A DNA stretch of 48,668 nt, taken from NCBI GenBank assembly GCA_937902275.1, contig CALFNW010000112.1:1-48668 (forward strand), given 5' to 3'. Made by a program: the position numbers and the translations under genes. Below are positions 9,301-16,026 of the stretch, one piece after another (within the stretch, counting starts at the first letter, position 1; each line of letters starts with the position of its first letter). The notes under the pieces were generated by a model. That model saw nothing but the letters and a program-made list of their open reading frames with translations. It was not told where the DNA came from and did not search any database. This DNA is from UBA4717 sp002404395. GTDB lineage: Bacteria; Bacillota; Clostridia; Oscillospirales; CAG-272.

Positions 9301-10165
9301 ACGCCTTTTCCGTATCAAATTGAGCTGCCGCTGCTGTCGGAAATTCAGGTTCTTCCCATTCGGTAGCATTTGACAGCTCATTATAGTAAAGGTCAAGCGC
9401 CTCACGTTCGTCCAATGCTTTACCGTAAATCGAAGCTTCATCTATTAAACCGTTAAAGCCGTTTGACGCACTTGTTCCAAACGTAAACGCACCGTAATAA
9501 TCATCGGCAAAAACAAATTTTTTATCAACATCAAGCGTAAAACTTCCGTCAAGCTTGCCGTTGATATAAATACTCACTTGGTTGCTTTCATTATCGGCAG
9601 TCACTGTCACATAGCTCCAAACGCCGTTCTCGATCTCATGCTCGGAAACAGCTGTAAGCAGACTGTCATCAACATTCTCGCAACCCTGAGGAATAAATTT
9701 TGCGCTCAGCTTATTTTCATTTGTTATGGATATGCGGACATTGCTCCTGTCAAAAACCACGCTTTCAAGTTCGTTATCGGGATAATCGGGTTTCATCCAA
9801 AATGCAATTGATACCGAATTTGAAATGGCAAAACGGTTAACATAGTACCCCGTAATATCCACATATGACCCCGGGCTTACCAAGACCGCGCTTCCGTTGA
9901 TCCCTTTAACTATAGTCGGCGTACCATAAGGTCTTCCTATTATGCCCTTATATGAATCCCATGTCGCAAATCGGGTCACTTCCTCATAAATAGTGCTGTT
10001 GTTGCCGAATGAATCAAAGTGAAGATTAAAATGTATATCATCCGGATAGCTGTTCGGAACACACCCATCCGCATATACATTCGGACTAACCGAAACAAGT
10101 GTAGCTGCCGCGCAGGTAAAGGCAACAGCTTTGGCAACATTCTTCTTGAATTTGGCAATTTTCAT
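6341..10165 (-). CDS. Secreted LamG-domain protein with beta-propeller-like region, partner of Rhs
   Basis: 1274 residues. ATG at 10165 is preferred over GTG at 10174 because GGACGGTGG is then at proper spacing. Signal peptide: KFKKN, hydrophobic AVAFTCAAATLVSV, probable cleavage after VYA (~residue 32). Residues ~34-265 form a concanavalin A-like LamG domain (AFTFGTSASNGFNGLIDEAS, ending in LDEREALDLYYNEL). Residues ~290-650 look like jelly-roll modules containing DKNGDG, a possible calcium loop. Residues ~660-1010 are short beta repeats resembling a propeller. Near the C-terminus one ~55-residue unit occurs twice (W-YSY-NG, later FGM, later PS). It is the first gene of the minus-strand cluster, 75 bases before the Rhs gene, so the two are probably co-expressed. 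The partner function, for example wall or glycan binding, is inference. Confidence 0.75.
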   Translation of the reverse strand: MKIAKFKKNVAKAVAFTCAAATLVSVSPNVYADGCVPNSYPDDIHFNLHFDSFGNNSTIYEEVTRFATWDSYKGIIGRPYGTPTIVKGINGSAVLVSPGSYVDITGYYVNRFAISNSVSIAFWMKPDYPDNELESVVFDRSNVRISITNENKLSAKFIPQGCENVDDSLLTAVSEHEIENGVWSYVTVTADNESNQVSIYINGKLDGSFTLDVDKKFVFADDYYGAFTFGTSASNGFNGLIDEASIYGKALDEREALDLYYNELSNATEWEEPEFPTAAAAQFDTEKAFESENVFLLNEDFEKNASLWRDETLSNVSHSGKLALKINYKANTEVVEYYPIKKTLPFSISEDEPAENTGASGSAENSALSEISSDFTVSVAGKGQYLFSDVTVEPEPDAEIGGNVTDIDEEVMAYDNVNASDITSDISDIYDVEEGAVASEVLLNDGEGVLVGVRTGALKTMKLTVAGKHGEIFTDEYKISDRKGNIIFNAELEEGQEYLVYLSDNETTSVSALTINADGTAEIAELPKLYSANAKINQAELWIRPGDNARHIEFYAATDNYGYDSIERMYVKLLCDKNGDGMFAIGEDFELNSWQKITLDLTKTDEVLGGNVVGIYMTANDDSDWYIDDITSSYNKIETKAADLSALAADNIIYENGSVKFASDTANTGKYLIDPQILRSDIYVNGHVRSLKTDVGFGTLSRRSYSYPGGLYSESSIYLSKSGNLIVYSDDSKNKRYIKNIGTEREDGMLPGTAAITGSSVFSENGEYYASGSAYYHYKNGEFVVSSLGTNCTALDISNDGVIFYTKKKSTNDFEFHATDGSIELTNSSDYQAYVYPDSSKLIVTDKNNTYYFKKRNGKYILEYQENKVRDISDKSMIDEKNHRLYSGKSYFDLDLRVSVDLSIPNNVVCMDGDKVVFKSGISNSRYIVYDLITNEQNIFYMPYNDAVAFRYDSEKELLYCFEPSLIGVCDVRPIDETVKFMIAFDGGAWYSYNNGWREICKGRLPSVKEYRDFGMTFSNVNSIPSSAFEELSRKSAVNMMNFAVYFSSASDLYTPNLNELSVNSTPTLEYSAYAVRVNNFAKADYSAINGIYASEDFSSNAETNYFFYIGDEWIYSYKNGRLIRVPGDSEYLFAEPDKRESQLRRFGMSRRELSAVPSEVLSNLLINPEYGNSNFGVVTVVRTDRSTKDFNTDIVLNSTRKYTTGDTAGVQITMTDGTVISLSSGTVGVKEIDRLISWIENRQNNIGPVFYTIKTSEKTYFINYYMISSISIN

Positions 10166-10519
10166 AGTATCCACCGTCCTTGTTTTTTATCGCAACAATT
10201 AATTAAAGTCACGATATGTTAATAATTACGATTTAAGCTTGCAAAAACTTTCATTTTTCCACAAAAAGCTCGATTGTTTTTACAAAATAATTATGTTTTT
10301 TCACCATACAATTGCCGATGTAGTATACATATCTTCACATAAAATTCATTTCAAGTTCAGGCTGTGAACACTTGACTTTTTTAACCCCACATGCTATAAT
10401 ATGAACATCGACATATTTTTAACGAAATTCATAATTAGCCGAAAATCGGCGTCATACGCCGAAAAATGTCGAACCGATTATACTGATTGACAAAAAACAC
10501 ACAACGGAGGTATAAAACT
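10166..10519. other. Divergent intergenic region, LamG gene and response regulator
   Basis: 354 bases without a gene. The right half has the response-regulator promoter (10372-10400) and a leader of ~110 bases with one small hairpin (CGGCG-TCATA-CGCCG). The left half is very A+T-rich; no convincing promoter for the LamG gene could be picked. Confidence 0.6.
10372..10400 (+). promoter_or_regulatory. Sigma-A-type promoter of the response regulator gene
   Basis: TTGACT at 10372-10377 and TATAAT at 10395-10400 with a 17-base spacer. The predicted start near 10407 gives a leader of ~110 bases. Confidence 0.75.
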
Positions 10520-11218
10520 ATGGCATCGAAAATTCTTGTTGTTGACGATGATCCCAACATCTGCGACCTGTTAAGAATGTATTTTGAAAGCGAAGGCTAT
10601 GAGGTCAAGACCGCGAACGACGGTGACGAGGGTGTCAAAATGTTCAAAATGTACGAGCCGGACCTTGTACTGCTTGACCTTATGCTTCCCAAGAAAGACG
10701 GCAATCAGGTCTGCCGTGAGATACGCGAGATCTCATCAAAGCCGATAATAATGCTCACTGCAAAAAGCGAAGTATTTGACAAGGTGCTCGGACTTGAGCT
10801 GGGTGCCGACGACTTTATCGTAAAGCCCTTTGAGACCAAGGAGCTTTCGGCACGTGTCAAAGCGGTTCTCAGACGTTGCAACACACACGAAGTAAGAGAT
10901 GATTTTGAAGTTATCAAATATGACAATATTGAGATCAGCCTTGAAAAGTACGAGCTGAAGCTTAAAGGCAAGAGCGTGGATATTCCCCCGAAAGAGCTTG
11001 AATTGCTCTATTTCCTCGCTTCAAATCACGACCGCGTATTTACGCGCGATCAATTGCTTGACAAGGTTTGGGGCTTTGACTATCTCGGCGACTCAAGAAC
11101 TGTTGACGTTCACGTAAAGCGTCTGCGTGAAAAGCTTGAGGGCGTTTCGGATAAGTGGACTCTGCGCACTGTCTGGGGCGTAGGCTACAAGTTCGAGCTG
11201 TTGCAGAAGCCGGAATAA
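10520..11218 (+). CDS. OmpR/PhoB-family response regulator (orphan)
   Basis: 232 residues, ATG chosen behind ACGGAGG. The N-terminal receiver domain shows the acidic pair at D10-D11, phospho-acceptor Asp53 (LVLLDLMLP), switch Thr80 and Lys102 (VKPF). The C-terminal winged-helix domain has PPKELELLYFLASN, the recognition-helix region SRTVDVHVKRLREKL and the terminal VWGVGYKF. It therefore binds DNA and is switched by phosphorylation. No histidine kinase lies beside it: a strong terminator follows and the next gene is convergent, while the gene behind is divergent. The kinase must be elsewhere or the protein is an orphan. Target genes cannot be told. Confidence 0.93.
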   Translation: MASKILVVDDDPNICDLLRMYFESEGYEVKTANDGDEGVKMFKMYEPDLVLLDLMLPKKDGNQVCREIREISSKPIIMLTAKSEVFDKVLGLELGADDFIVKPFETKELSARVKAVLRRCNTHEVRDDFEVIKYDNIEISLEKYELKLKGKSVDIPPKELELLYFLASNHDRVFTRDQLLDKVWGFDYLGDSRTVDVHVKRLREKLEGVSDKWTLRTVWGVGYKFELLQKPE

Positions 11219-11316
11219 TTTACGGCATCACACAACGCATAACGGTCGGCTGACAGCCGCGGCTTATCGACCCCCGTTCAAACTTTACTATATATAATGA
11301 TCGAATATAAAAACAC

Positions 11317-11363
11317 AAAATCCGAGGCTCACTTCATTTTCCGTGAGCCTCGGATATTTTTTT
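11317..11363. terminator. Bidirectional intrinsic terminator
   Basis: TCCGAGGCTCAC at 11321-11332 pairs perfectly with GTGAGCCTCGGA at 11343-11354; a T-run follows on the plus strand and TTTTGTGTTTTT on the minus strand. It separates the response regulator from the convergent oxidoreductase. Confidence 0.9.
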
Positions 11364-11394
11364 CCGTATCGTTTTTCGCCTGCAATGCAAGCTG

Positions 11395-12666
11395 TCAGGC
11401 GCGGCGGTGGACCGTGACAAGCGCTCCGCCTTGAAGCCTCGATTCTTCGGCTGAAATACCGATCAGATGACTTTCAACCGATTCTTTCAAAGAAGTGCGG
11501 TTTTCGCCGCCGTTCAGAATATTATAAAGCTGAGCTGCAAGTCTGCCGTCTCCGCCTCCGTGTCCGTGACCGCCTTCAATGATAGACTCGAAGCTTATAG
11601 TTTCTTTTTTATCTCCGTACCTGTATACTTCTATACTTTCATTACGCTCGTCAAGCAAAAGCTCGCCGCCGGTTCCGAAAAGGTTTATGCGGCGTCCCGG
11701 TTCTCCTGCGAACACCATTTTCAGCGTAGCGGTCACTCCGTTTTCAAACTGCATCTGCACAAGCTGATGATCGACAACATGAGGATTTGAGTCAACGCCG
11801 CATTTAAAGACACATTTTCCGAAATATGTATTGCGTATACCTTCAAGCAATGCTTCCTCGGTAGTAGGATTTGCAAGGGTGACCTTGTTATACGGCCACA
11901 CAAAATCAGGTCTGCCTCCCGCTTTCCAGCCGTCGATATATATTTTCTTTGCGCTGTACGGACATTCTTCTGCATAGCGGCAGTCAACGCAACGCTCTGC
12001 GGAGTCCGCAGGCGCATTCTCTTTTCTGAAAAAGCTCAATGCTCCGATAGAGGAGACCGTATCGCAAGCCGCACCGGCATAATACTGCACCAGATCAAGA
12101 TCGTGACTGCATTTGGCAAGAATAGTCGGATGAGTAACATTATTATACTGCGATTGTATACGTACATATGCCTGTGCCTGATGCCAATATGCCACACGCT
12201 CCGAAGCGTCGATCGCAAGCAGTCTGCCTATCGCTCCCGCCTCAAGCAGTTCATGAAGCTTTTCAAATGCAGGACCGTATCTCAGTTCATGGCAGACCGT
12301 CACCGTCTTGCCCGTTTCTTTTTGCACTTCAAGCAGTTTTTCAAGCTCATCACGCGAATCGCTGATCGGCTTTTCAAGCAGCACATCATATCCGAGCTTC
12401 ATCGCACGGATACACTGCCCGGCGTGGAACTTGTCATATGTCGCTATGACAATAATATCAGCTCTCTTTTCTGCAAAAAAGCTTTCCTCGTCCGAAAACA
12501 GCATTTCATCCGACAACATTAAAAGCTTTTGAATTTTATCAAGCTGTTTCGGGTTAATATCGCATACCGCGACAACTTCATAACGATCCTTCATTTTTTG
12601 CATCAGAGCGCCGAACATACTGCCTCTCCCGCCCGCGCCGAGTATTGCAACCTTAAACTTATTCAT
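11395..12666 (-). CDS. Gfo/Idh/MocA-family oxidoreductase
   Basis: 423 residues, ATG behind AAGGA. The N-terminal Rossmann fold begins with VAILGAGGRGSMFG; the family motif EKPIS is at ~residues 97-101. The C-terminal alpha/beta domain contains CSHDLD, a candidate substrate/proton-relay His-Asp, and a cysteine cluster CVDC-x5-C as found in one branch of the family. Such enzymes use NAD(P) to oxidise or reduce sugars, inositols or their derivatives in the cytoplasm. It is transcribed divergently from the AraC gene at 12867, which is its likely regulator. The exact substrate cannot be deduced. Confidence 0.9.
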   Translation of the reverse strand: MNKFKVAILGAGGRGSMFGALMQKMKDRYEVVAVCDINPKQLDKIQKLLMLSDEMLFSDEESFFAEKRADIIVIATYDKFHAGQCIRAMKLGYDVLLEKPISDSRDELEKLLEVQKETGKTVTVCHELRYGPAFEKLHELLEAGAIGRLLAIDASERVAYWHQAQAYVRIQSQYNNVTHPTILAKCSHDLDLVQYYAGAACDTVSSIGALSFFRKENAPADSAERCVDCRYAEECPYSAKKIYIDGWKAGGRPDFVWPYNKVTLANPTTEEALLEGIRNTYFGKCVFKCGVDSNPHVVDHQLVQMQFENGVTATLKMVFAGEPGRRINLFGTGGELLLDERNESIEVYRYGDKKETISFESIIEGGHGHGGGDGRLAAQLYNILNGGENRTSLKESVESHLIGISAEESRLQGGALVTVHRRA

Positions 12667-12806
12667 TATCCTTACACCGCCTGTATATGATTTAAAACGA
12701 CATTGCAGCGCCGAAAGCCCGCATCCGTTTTTTTCATTGTATACCTCATCTTACAGCAAAACAATGGAAATATAAATCGTATTATTGGACTTTTTCATAC
12801 TCTTTC

Positions 12807-12836
12807 TTGACAAAAGAACATATGCGAATATATAAT
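12807..12836 (+). promoter_or_regulatory. Sigma-A-type promoter of the AraC regulator gene
   Basis: TTGACA at 12807-12812 and TATAAT at 12831-12836, spacer 18 bases. Transcription would start ~24 bases before the ATG. It lies in the 200-base divergent region shared with the oxidoreductase gene. Confidence 0.8.
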
Positions 12837-12866
12837 ACGTTTGAAATGCAATACGGAGGTGCAGTT

Positions 12867-13760
12867 ATGGAATTTATTACTTTTGATGAACTCAGCCGCC
12901 GCTTTTTTAATATAACAAATATGTTTGTGTCAAAGCAGACCTTCAGAGGCAAGACGCGGTTTATAATGGACAAGCCGCGACCCACCGACGCATTTTTATA
13001 TTTTGCTCATACAAACGGCATCTGTTACAGAAACGGGCGCGAACCGTTGTACATTCCGTGCGGTTCGGTCGTCTATATGCCGCAAAACTCCCATTATATA
13101 TGGGAAAACTCTCCGTCGGACGAAAACGGTATACAGGAAAACATATTGTTTGAGTTTACACTGACGTCTGTGCAAACCACCGTCGGGACGTCACCCAAGT
13201 ATGCGCTCAACTGCAGCACTCAGGATGTCGGGCAGCTGGCGCTTTCCGACTGCGTTACGATAATATCCGTCAATCACTCCGCACTGTACAGAAGGCTTTT
13301 TTATTCTTTGCTTGAAAGCTTTTCAGATCAAAAAGAGTTTCCGCTGACCGTTTGCCGTACGGCATATGAAATTTTCGATACGCTTTCCCAAAGCTGCCGC
13401 TCGGAAAGATCGGATCTTACAAATGCAAGAATTATAAAAGAAAGTATCCACTGCCTTGAAGAGTGTGAAAAAATAACGAAGTCGATCAAGGACATTGCAG
13501 ACGATTGCAATATCAGCGTCAGCTATTACGAGCGGCTGTTTAAAAAGTATGCCGGCATATCGCCGAACGAATATCGCAACATCCATAGAATAAACCACAT
13601 AAAAATGTTGTTGCAGAACAAAGAGACCACTCTTGAAGAAATCGCGATCAGAATGGGATACTGTGACAGCGGATATCTGTGCCGTTTCTTCAAGCAACGC
13701 ACCGGAATGACTCCTACCGAATACAGGCATATGTACGCTTCACAAACAAATAACACGTAA
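12867..13760 (+). CDS. AraC-family transcriptional regulator
   Basis: 297 residues. The ATG at 12867 is chosen because TACGGAGG lies 7 bases upstream; a longer in-frame ATG at 12807 lies on the promoter. The N-terminal ~150 residues form a cupin-like sensor domain (ICYRNGREPLYIPCGSVVYMPQNSHYIWE). The C-terminal ~100 residues hold two helix-turn-helices: SIKDIADDCNISVSYYERLFKK and TLEEIAIRMGYCDSGYLCR, ending in the family signature GMTPTEYR. Divergent from a Gfo/Idh/MocA oxidoreductase, it most likely activates sugar or polyol catabolism in response to a small ligand. A strong terminator follows. Confidence 0.92.
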   Translation: MEFITFDELSRRFFNITNMFVSKQTFRGKTRFIMDKPRPTDAFLYFAHTNGICYRNGREPLYIPCGSVVYMPQNSHYIWENSPSDENGIQENILFEFTLTSVQTTVGTSPKYALNCSTQDVGQLALSDCVTIISVNHSALYRRLFYSLLESFSDQKEFPLTVCRTAYEIFDTLSQSCRSERSDLTNARIIKESIHCLEECEKITKSIKDIADDCNISVSYYERLFKKYAGISPNEYRNIHRINHIKMLLQNKETTLEEIAIRMGYCDSGYLCRFFKQRTGMTPTEYRHMYASQTNNT

Positions 13761-13800
13761 TTCTCACCGTCAAACCCTGCCGCATTTAAGCGCGCACCGA

Positions 13801-13836
13801 AAAAACTCTCCGCACTGTGTGCGGAGAGTTTTTTCG
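13801..13836 (+). terminator. Intrinsic terminator after the AraC gene
   Basis: AACTCTCCGCAC at 13804-13815 and GTGCGGAGAGTT at 13819-13830 form a 12-pair stem with a TGT loop, followed by TTTT; A-run on the left makes it also usable from the minus strand. Confidence 0.88.
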
Positions 13837-13919
13837 TTTTCGGGCGCTTTCGCCATAATTCGCTGTACAAGCAGGTTTATAATAATTTCAAACCTCAACC
13901 TCGAAAGGAGTATGATTAT

Positions 13920-14273
13920 ATGGAAAACAAAGACGGAAATATCCGCTTTGAGTACAAAGGCGATACAATTACCGCATATATATCAAGCGAGATCGACCAT
14001 CACCGTGCCGGACGGCTTCGCGAAACTATGGATGAACGGCTTTACCGCGACCGACCGAAGCATTTTTCGATAGATATGTCGGGAGTATCATTCATGGACA
14101 GTTCCGGGCTTGGGCTGATTCTCGGCAGATTTACGCTTTGCCGTGAGCTTTCAATCGAATTTAAGCTGACAAATCCCTCGGATCGCGTAAGAAAGCTGTT
14201 GGATCTTGCCGGAACGGGTCGGCTCATCAGGATCGAAGGGCGGACCAAAAATGACAAGGAGGTATCAAGATGA
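13920..14273 (+). CDS. spoIIAA: Anti-sigma F factor antagonist SpoIIAA
   Basis: 117 residues, a single STAS domain. The phosphorylation motif FMDSSGLGLILGR places the regulatory serine at residue 61, matching the site that SpoIIAB phosphorylates in Bacillus. SpoIIAA in its dephosphorylated form binds SpoIIAB and frees sigma F in the forespore. ATG follows GAAAGGAG. Its stop overlaps the start of spoIIAB by four bases (ATGA), so the two are translationally coupled. A sigma-H promoter is expected upstream; I could not pick a convincing one between the terminator at 13836 and the start. Confidence 0.95.
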   Translation: MENKDGNIRFEYKGDTITAYISSEIDHHRAGRLRETMDERLYRDRPKHFSIDMSGVSFMDSSGLGLILGRFTLCRELSIEFKLTNPSDRVRKLLDLAGTGRLIRIEGRTKNDKEVSR

Positions 14274-14719
14274 AAGCTGAGAAAATAAATGAAATAAAAG
14301 TGGTGTTCGATGCAAAGAGCGAGAACGAATCGCTCGCCAGATACATAGCGGCAATGTTTGCCTCAGAGCTTAATCCCGGCGTTGACAGGCTTGCCGACAT
14401 AAAATGCACCGTTTCCGAAGCGGTCACAAATTCGATCGTGCACGGATACCGCGGCAGTGAGACCGTCGGAAAGATCACTATGAACATAAAAAGCTTCGCT
14501 GACAAAAGTCTTAAGATCACCGTAAGCGACAAGGGCTGCGGCATAGAGGACCTTGCCAAAGCGCGCGAGCCGCTGTATACCACCGATGCCGCCGGAGAGC
14601 GCAGCGGAATGGGATTTCCGATAATGGAGGGACTGTCCGACAGCTTCAGCGTGCGCTCGGCACCCGGACGCGGGACAAGCGTAAGCATGACCTTCCGCCT
14701 CGGAAAGGTTGAAGCATAA
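14270..14719 (+). CDS. spoIIAB: Anti-sigma F factor SpoIIAB (serine kinase)
   Basis: 149 residues, GHKL-type ATPase fold. The N box TVSEAVTNSIVHGY, the G1 box VSDKGCGIEDL and a G2-like ERSGMGFPIMEGLSD are present, ending in GRGTSVSMTFRL. In the family it binds and inhibits sigma F in the ATP form and phosphorylates SpoIIAA. Length matches the ~146 residues of Bacillus SpoIIAB. Middle gene of the spoIIAA-spoIIAB-sigF operon; two bases separate it from sigF. Confidence 0.96.
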   Translation: MKAEKINEIKVVFDAKSENESLARYIAAMFASELNPGVDRLADIKCTVSEAVTNSIVHGYRGSETVGKITMNIKSFADKSLKITVSDKGCGIEDLAKAREPLYTTDAAGERSGMGFPIMEGLSDSFSVRSAPGRGTSVSMTFRLGKVEA

Positions 14720-14721
14720 AT

Positions 14722-15444
14722 ATGTCCGACAAACGCTATGCGGATAACAAGGAATTGATCGAATCCGCAAGAGCCGGCGACCGCAACGCACTTGAAGCAA
14801 TAATGATCAACAACGCCGGATTAGTCAGGAGCATAGCCGTTCGCTTTATCGGACGCTCGGTCGACTATGACGATCTGATCCAACTCGGAAATCTCGGTAT
14901 GCTCAAAGCGGTCAAAAGCTATGACGCCGGATACAACACCGCTTTCTCTACCTATGCGGTACCGCTCATAATCGGCGAGATCAAGCGTTATCTTCGGGAC
15001 GACGGCATAATCAGAGTCGGACGCGACACCAAAAAGCTCGGCGCGATAATACTGAAAGAACGGGAAAAATATTTAAACGAACATGGTTCCGAGCCAAGTG
15101 TGGACGAGCTTGCCGCGATCTGCAATGTCAGCCGAAGCGACCTTGTTTATGCGCTTGAAGCAAGTATGCCCATAAGTTCATTAAGCGAGCCTGCCGGTGA
15201 CAGCGGGCTTTCGCTTGAATCGACGATCGCCGACAGCGATGAATGGGATCCGGCTCTGATAGAAAAAATCGCGCTTAACAGCGCGATTTCCAAGCTTCCT
15301 CCAGACAGGCAGAAAATAATATATCTGAGATATTACAAGAACCTGACCCAACAGGAGTGCGCCAAGATCCTCGGCATTACGCAGGTCAAGATCTCCCGCG
15401 AAGAAAAAAAGATCATAGCCGAACTGCGCGCCATGCTGAGCTAA
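14722..15444 (+). CDS. sigF: RNA polymerase sigma F factor
   Basis: 240 residues. Region 2 (VDYDDLIQLGNLGMLKAV, then FSTYAVPLIIGEIKRYLRDDG) and region 4 (QKIIYLRYYKNLTQQECA, ILGITQVKISREEKKI) are intact; region 1.1 is absent as in all sporulation sigmas. Third gene in the canonical spoIIA order, which makes sigma F rather than sigma G the best assignment. It drives the first forespore-specific transcription. The lipoprotein gene on the other strand ends only four bases further on, with no hairpin between the two stops, so the sporulation transcript probably runs antisense into it as far as the hairpin at 15955-15976. Confidence 0.95.
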   Translation: MSDKRYADNKELIESARAGDRNALEAIMINNAGLVRSIAVRFIGRSVDYDDLIQLGNLGMLKAVKSYDAGYNTAFSTYAVPLIIGEIKRYLRDDGIIRVGRDTKKLGAIILKEREKYLNEHGSEPSVDELAAICNVSRSDLVYALEASMPISSLSEPAGDSGLSLESTIADSDEWDPALIEKIALNSAISKLPPDRQKIIYLRYYKNLTQQECAKILGITQVKISREEKKIIAELRAMLS

Positions 15445-15448
15445 TCAC

Positions 15449-15934
15449 TCAAAAGCCGAACTCTTTCATATAATCACAGGTATAAAGCAGTCGGATATCC
15501 GCACCGTCCTGCGGCAAATATTCTCCGATTCCTACGGGCAACAATTCTTCGCCGTCATACACGAGCCAACCCGAAAGCTCCCCCGCATCAAGTGCATAGA
15601 TATTTCCGACCCCGATTATATACGGAGAAGTCTCGGGTGAATCAAGCTCATATTGAAGCTTACTTGCCTTTAAAGCCCGTATTATAATATCCGACGCACT
15701 GTCTCCGTCGTTGAAGCCGACCTCGTAGCCGTCAAGCAACAATCCGCTCTCGGGTATAAGCGCAAGCTTGTCGGGCGAAATTGCCGACTCATCCTCAAGC
15801 ACGCGCGTCAGGTCGACCGTAACGGTTGCGGTCATCGTGTATTCGGACTCACCGCACCCGCACATTGCAAAAGCAAGCAAGATCACGGTCATAAATACGG
15901 CAATTCCTGCCGCTGTTGATCTGCAATTATTCAT
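15449..15934 (-). CDS. Small exported (lipo)protein with DUF4430-like domain
   Basis: 161 residues from ATG at 15934 (GGAG 8 bases upstream). The N-terminus has a basic/polar start, a long hydrophobic run (AVFMTVILLAFAM) and CGCGESEY, a rather untypical lipobox; lipid attachment at one of these cysteines is likely but not certain. The remainder (GYEVGFNDGDSASDIIIRAL, YIIGVGNIYALDAGELSGWLVYDGEEL, LYTCDYM) resembles, from memory, the DUF4430 domain found in exported proteins of Clostridia. Function is unknown. It is preceded by a perfect 9-pair hairpin and convergent with sigF. Confidence 0.78.
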   Translation of the reverse strand: MNNCRSTAAGIAVFMTVILLAFAMCGCGESEYTMTATVTVDLTRVLEDESAISPDKLALIPESGLLLDGYEVGFNDGDSASDIIIRALKASKLQYELDSPETSPYIIGVGNIYALDAGELSGWLVYDGEELLPVGIGEYLPQDGADIRLLYTCDYMKEFGF

Positions 15935-15954
15935 CTTGACTCTCCTGCTTTTTT

Positions 15955-15976
15955 CGGACGCGCCGCAGCGCGTCCG
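15955..15976 (+). terminator. Perfect 9-pair hairpin, probable plus-strand terminator
   Basis: CGGACGCGC at 15955-15963 pairs with GCGCGTCCG at 15968-15976, then TTTTAATTTGTTTT on the plus strand. It would stop a transcript coming through sigF and the antisense of the lipoprotein gene. On the minus strand an A-run follows, so there it is only a leader hairpin ending 20 bases before the ATG at 15934. Confidence 0.6.
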
Positions 15977-16026
15977 TTTTAATTTGTTTTCGGACCGCAC
16001 CGTTCAGCAGTGCGGATTTTGCGCAA

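Noticed and set aside
15449..15934. Calling the DUF4430-like protein part of the spoIIA operon
   Set aside because: It is on the opposite strand; only its 3' end meets sigF.
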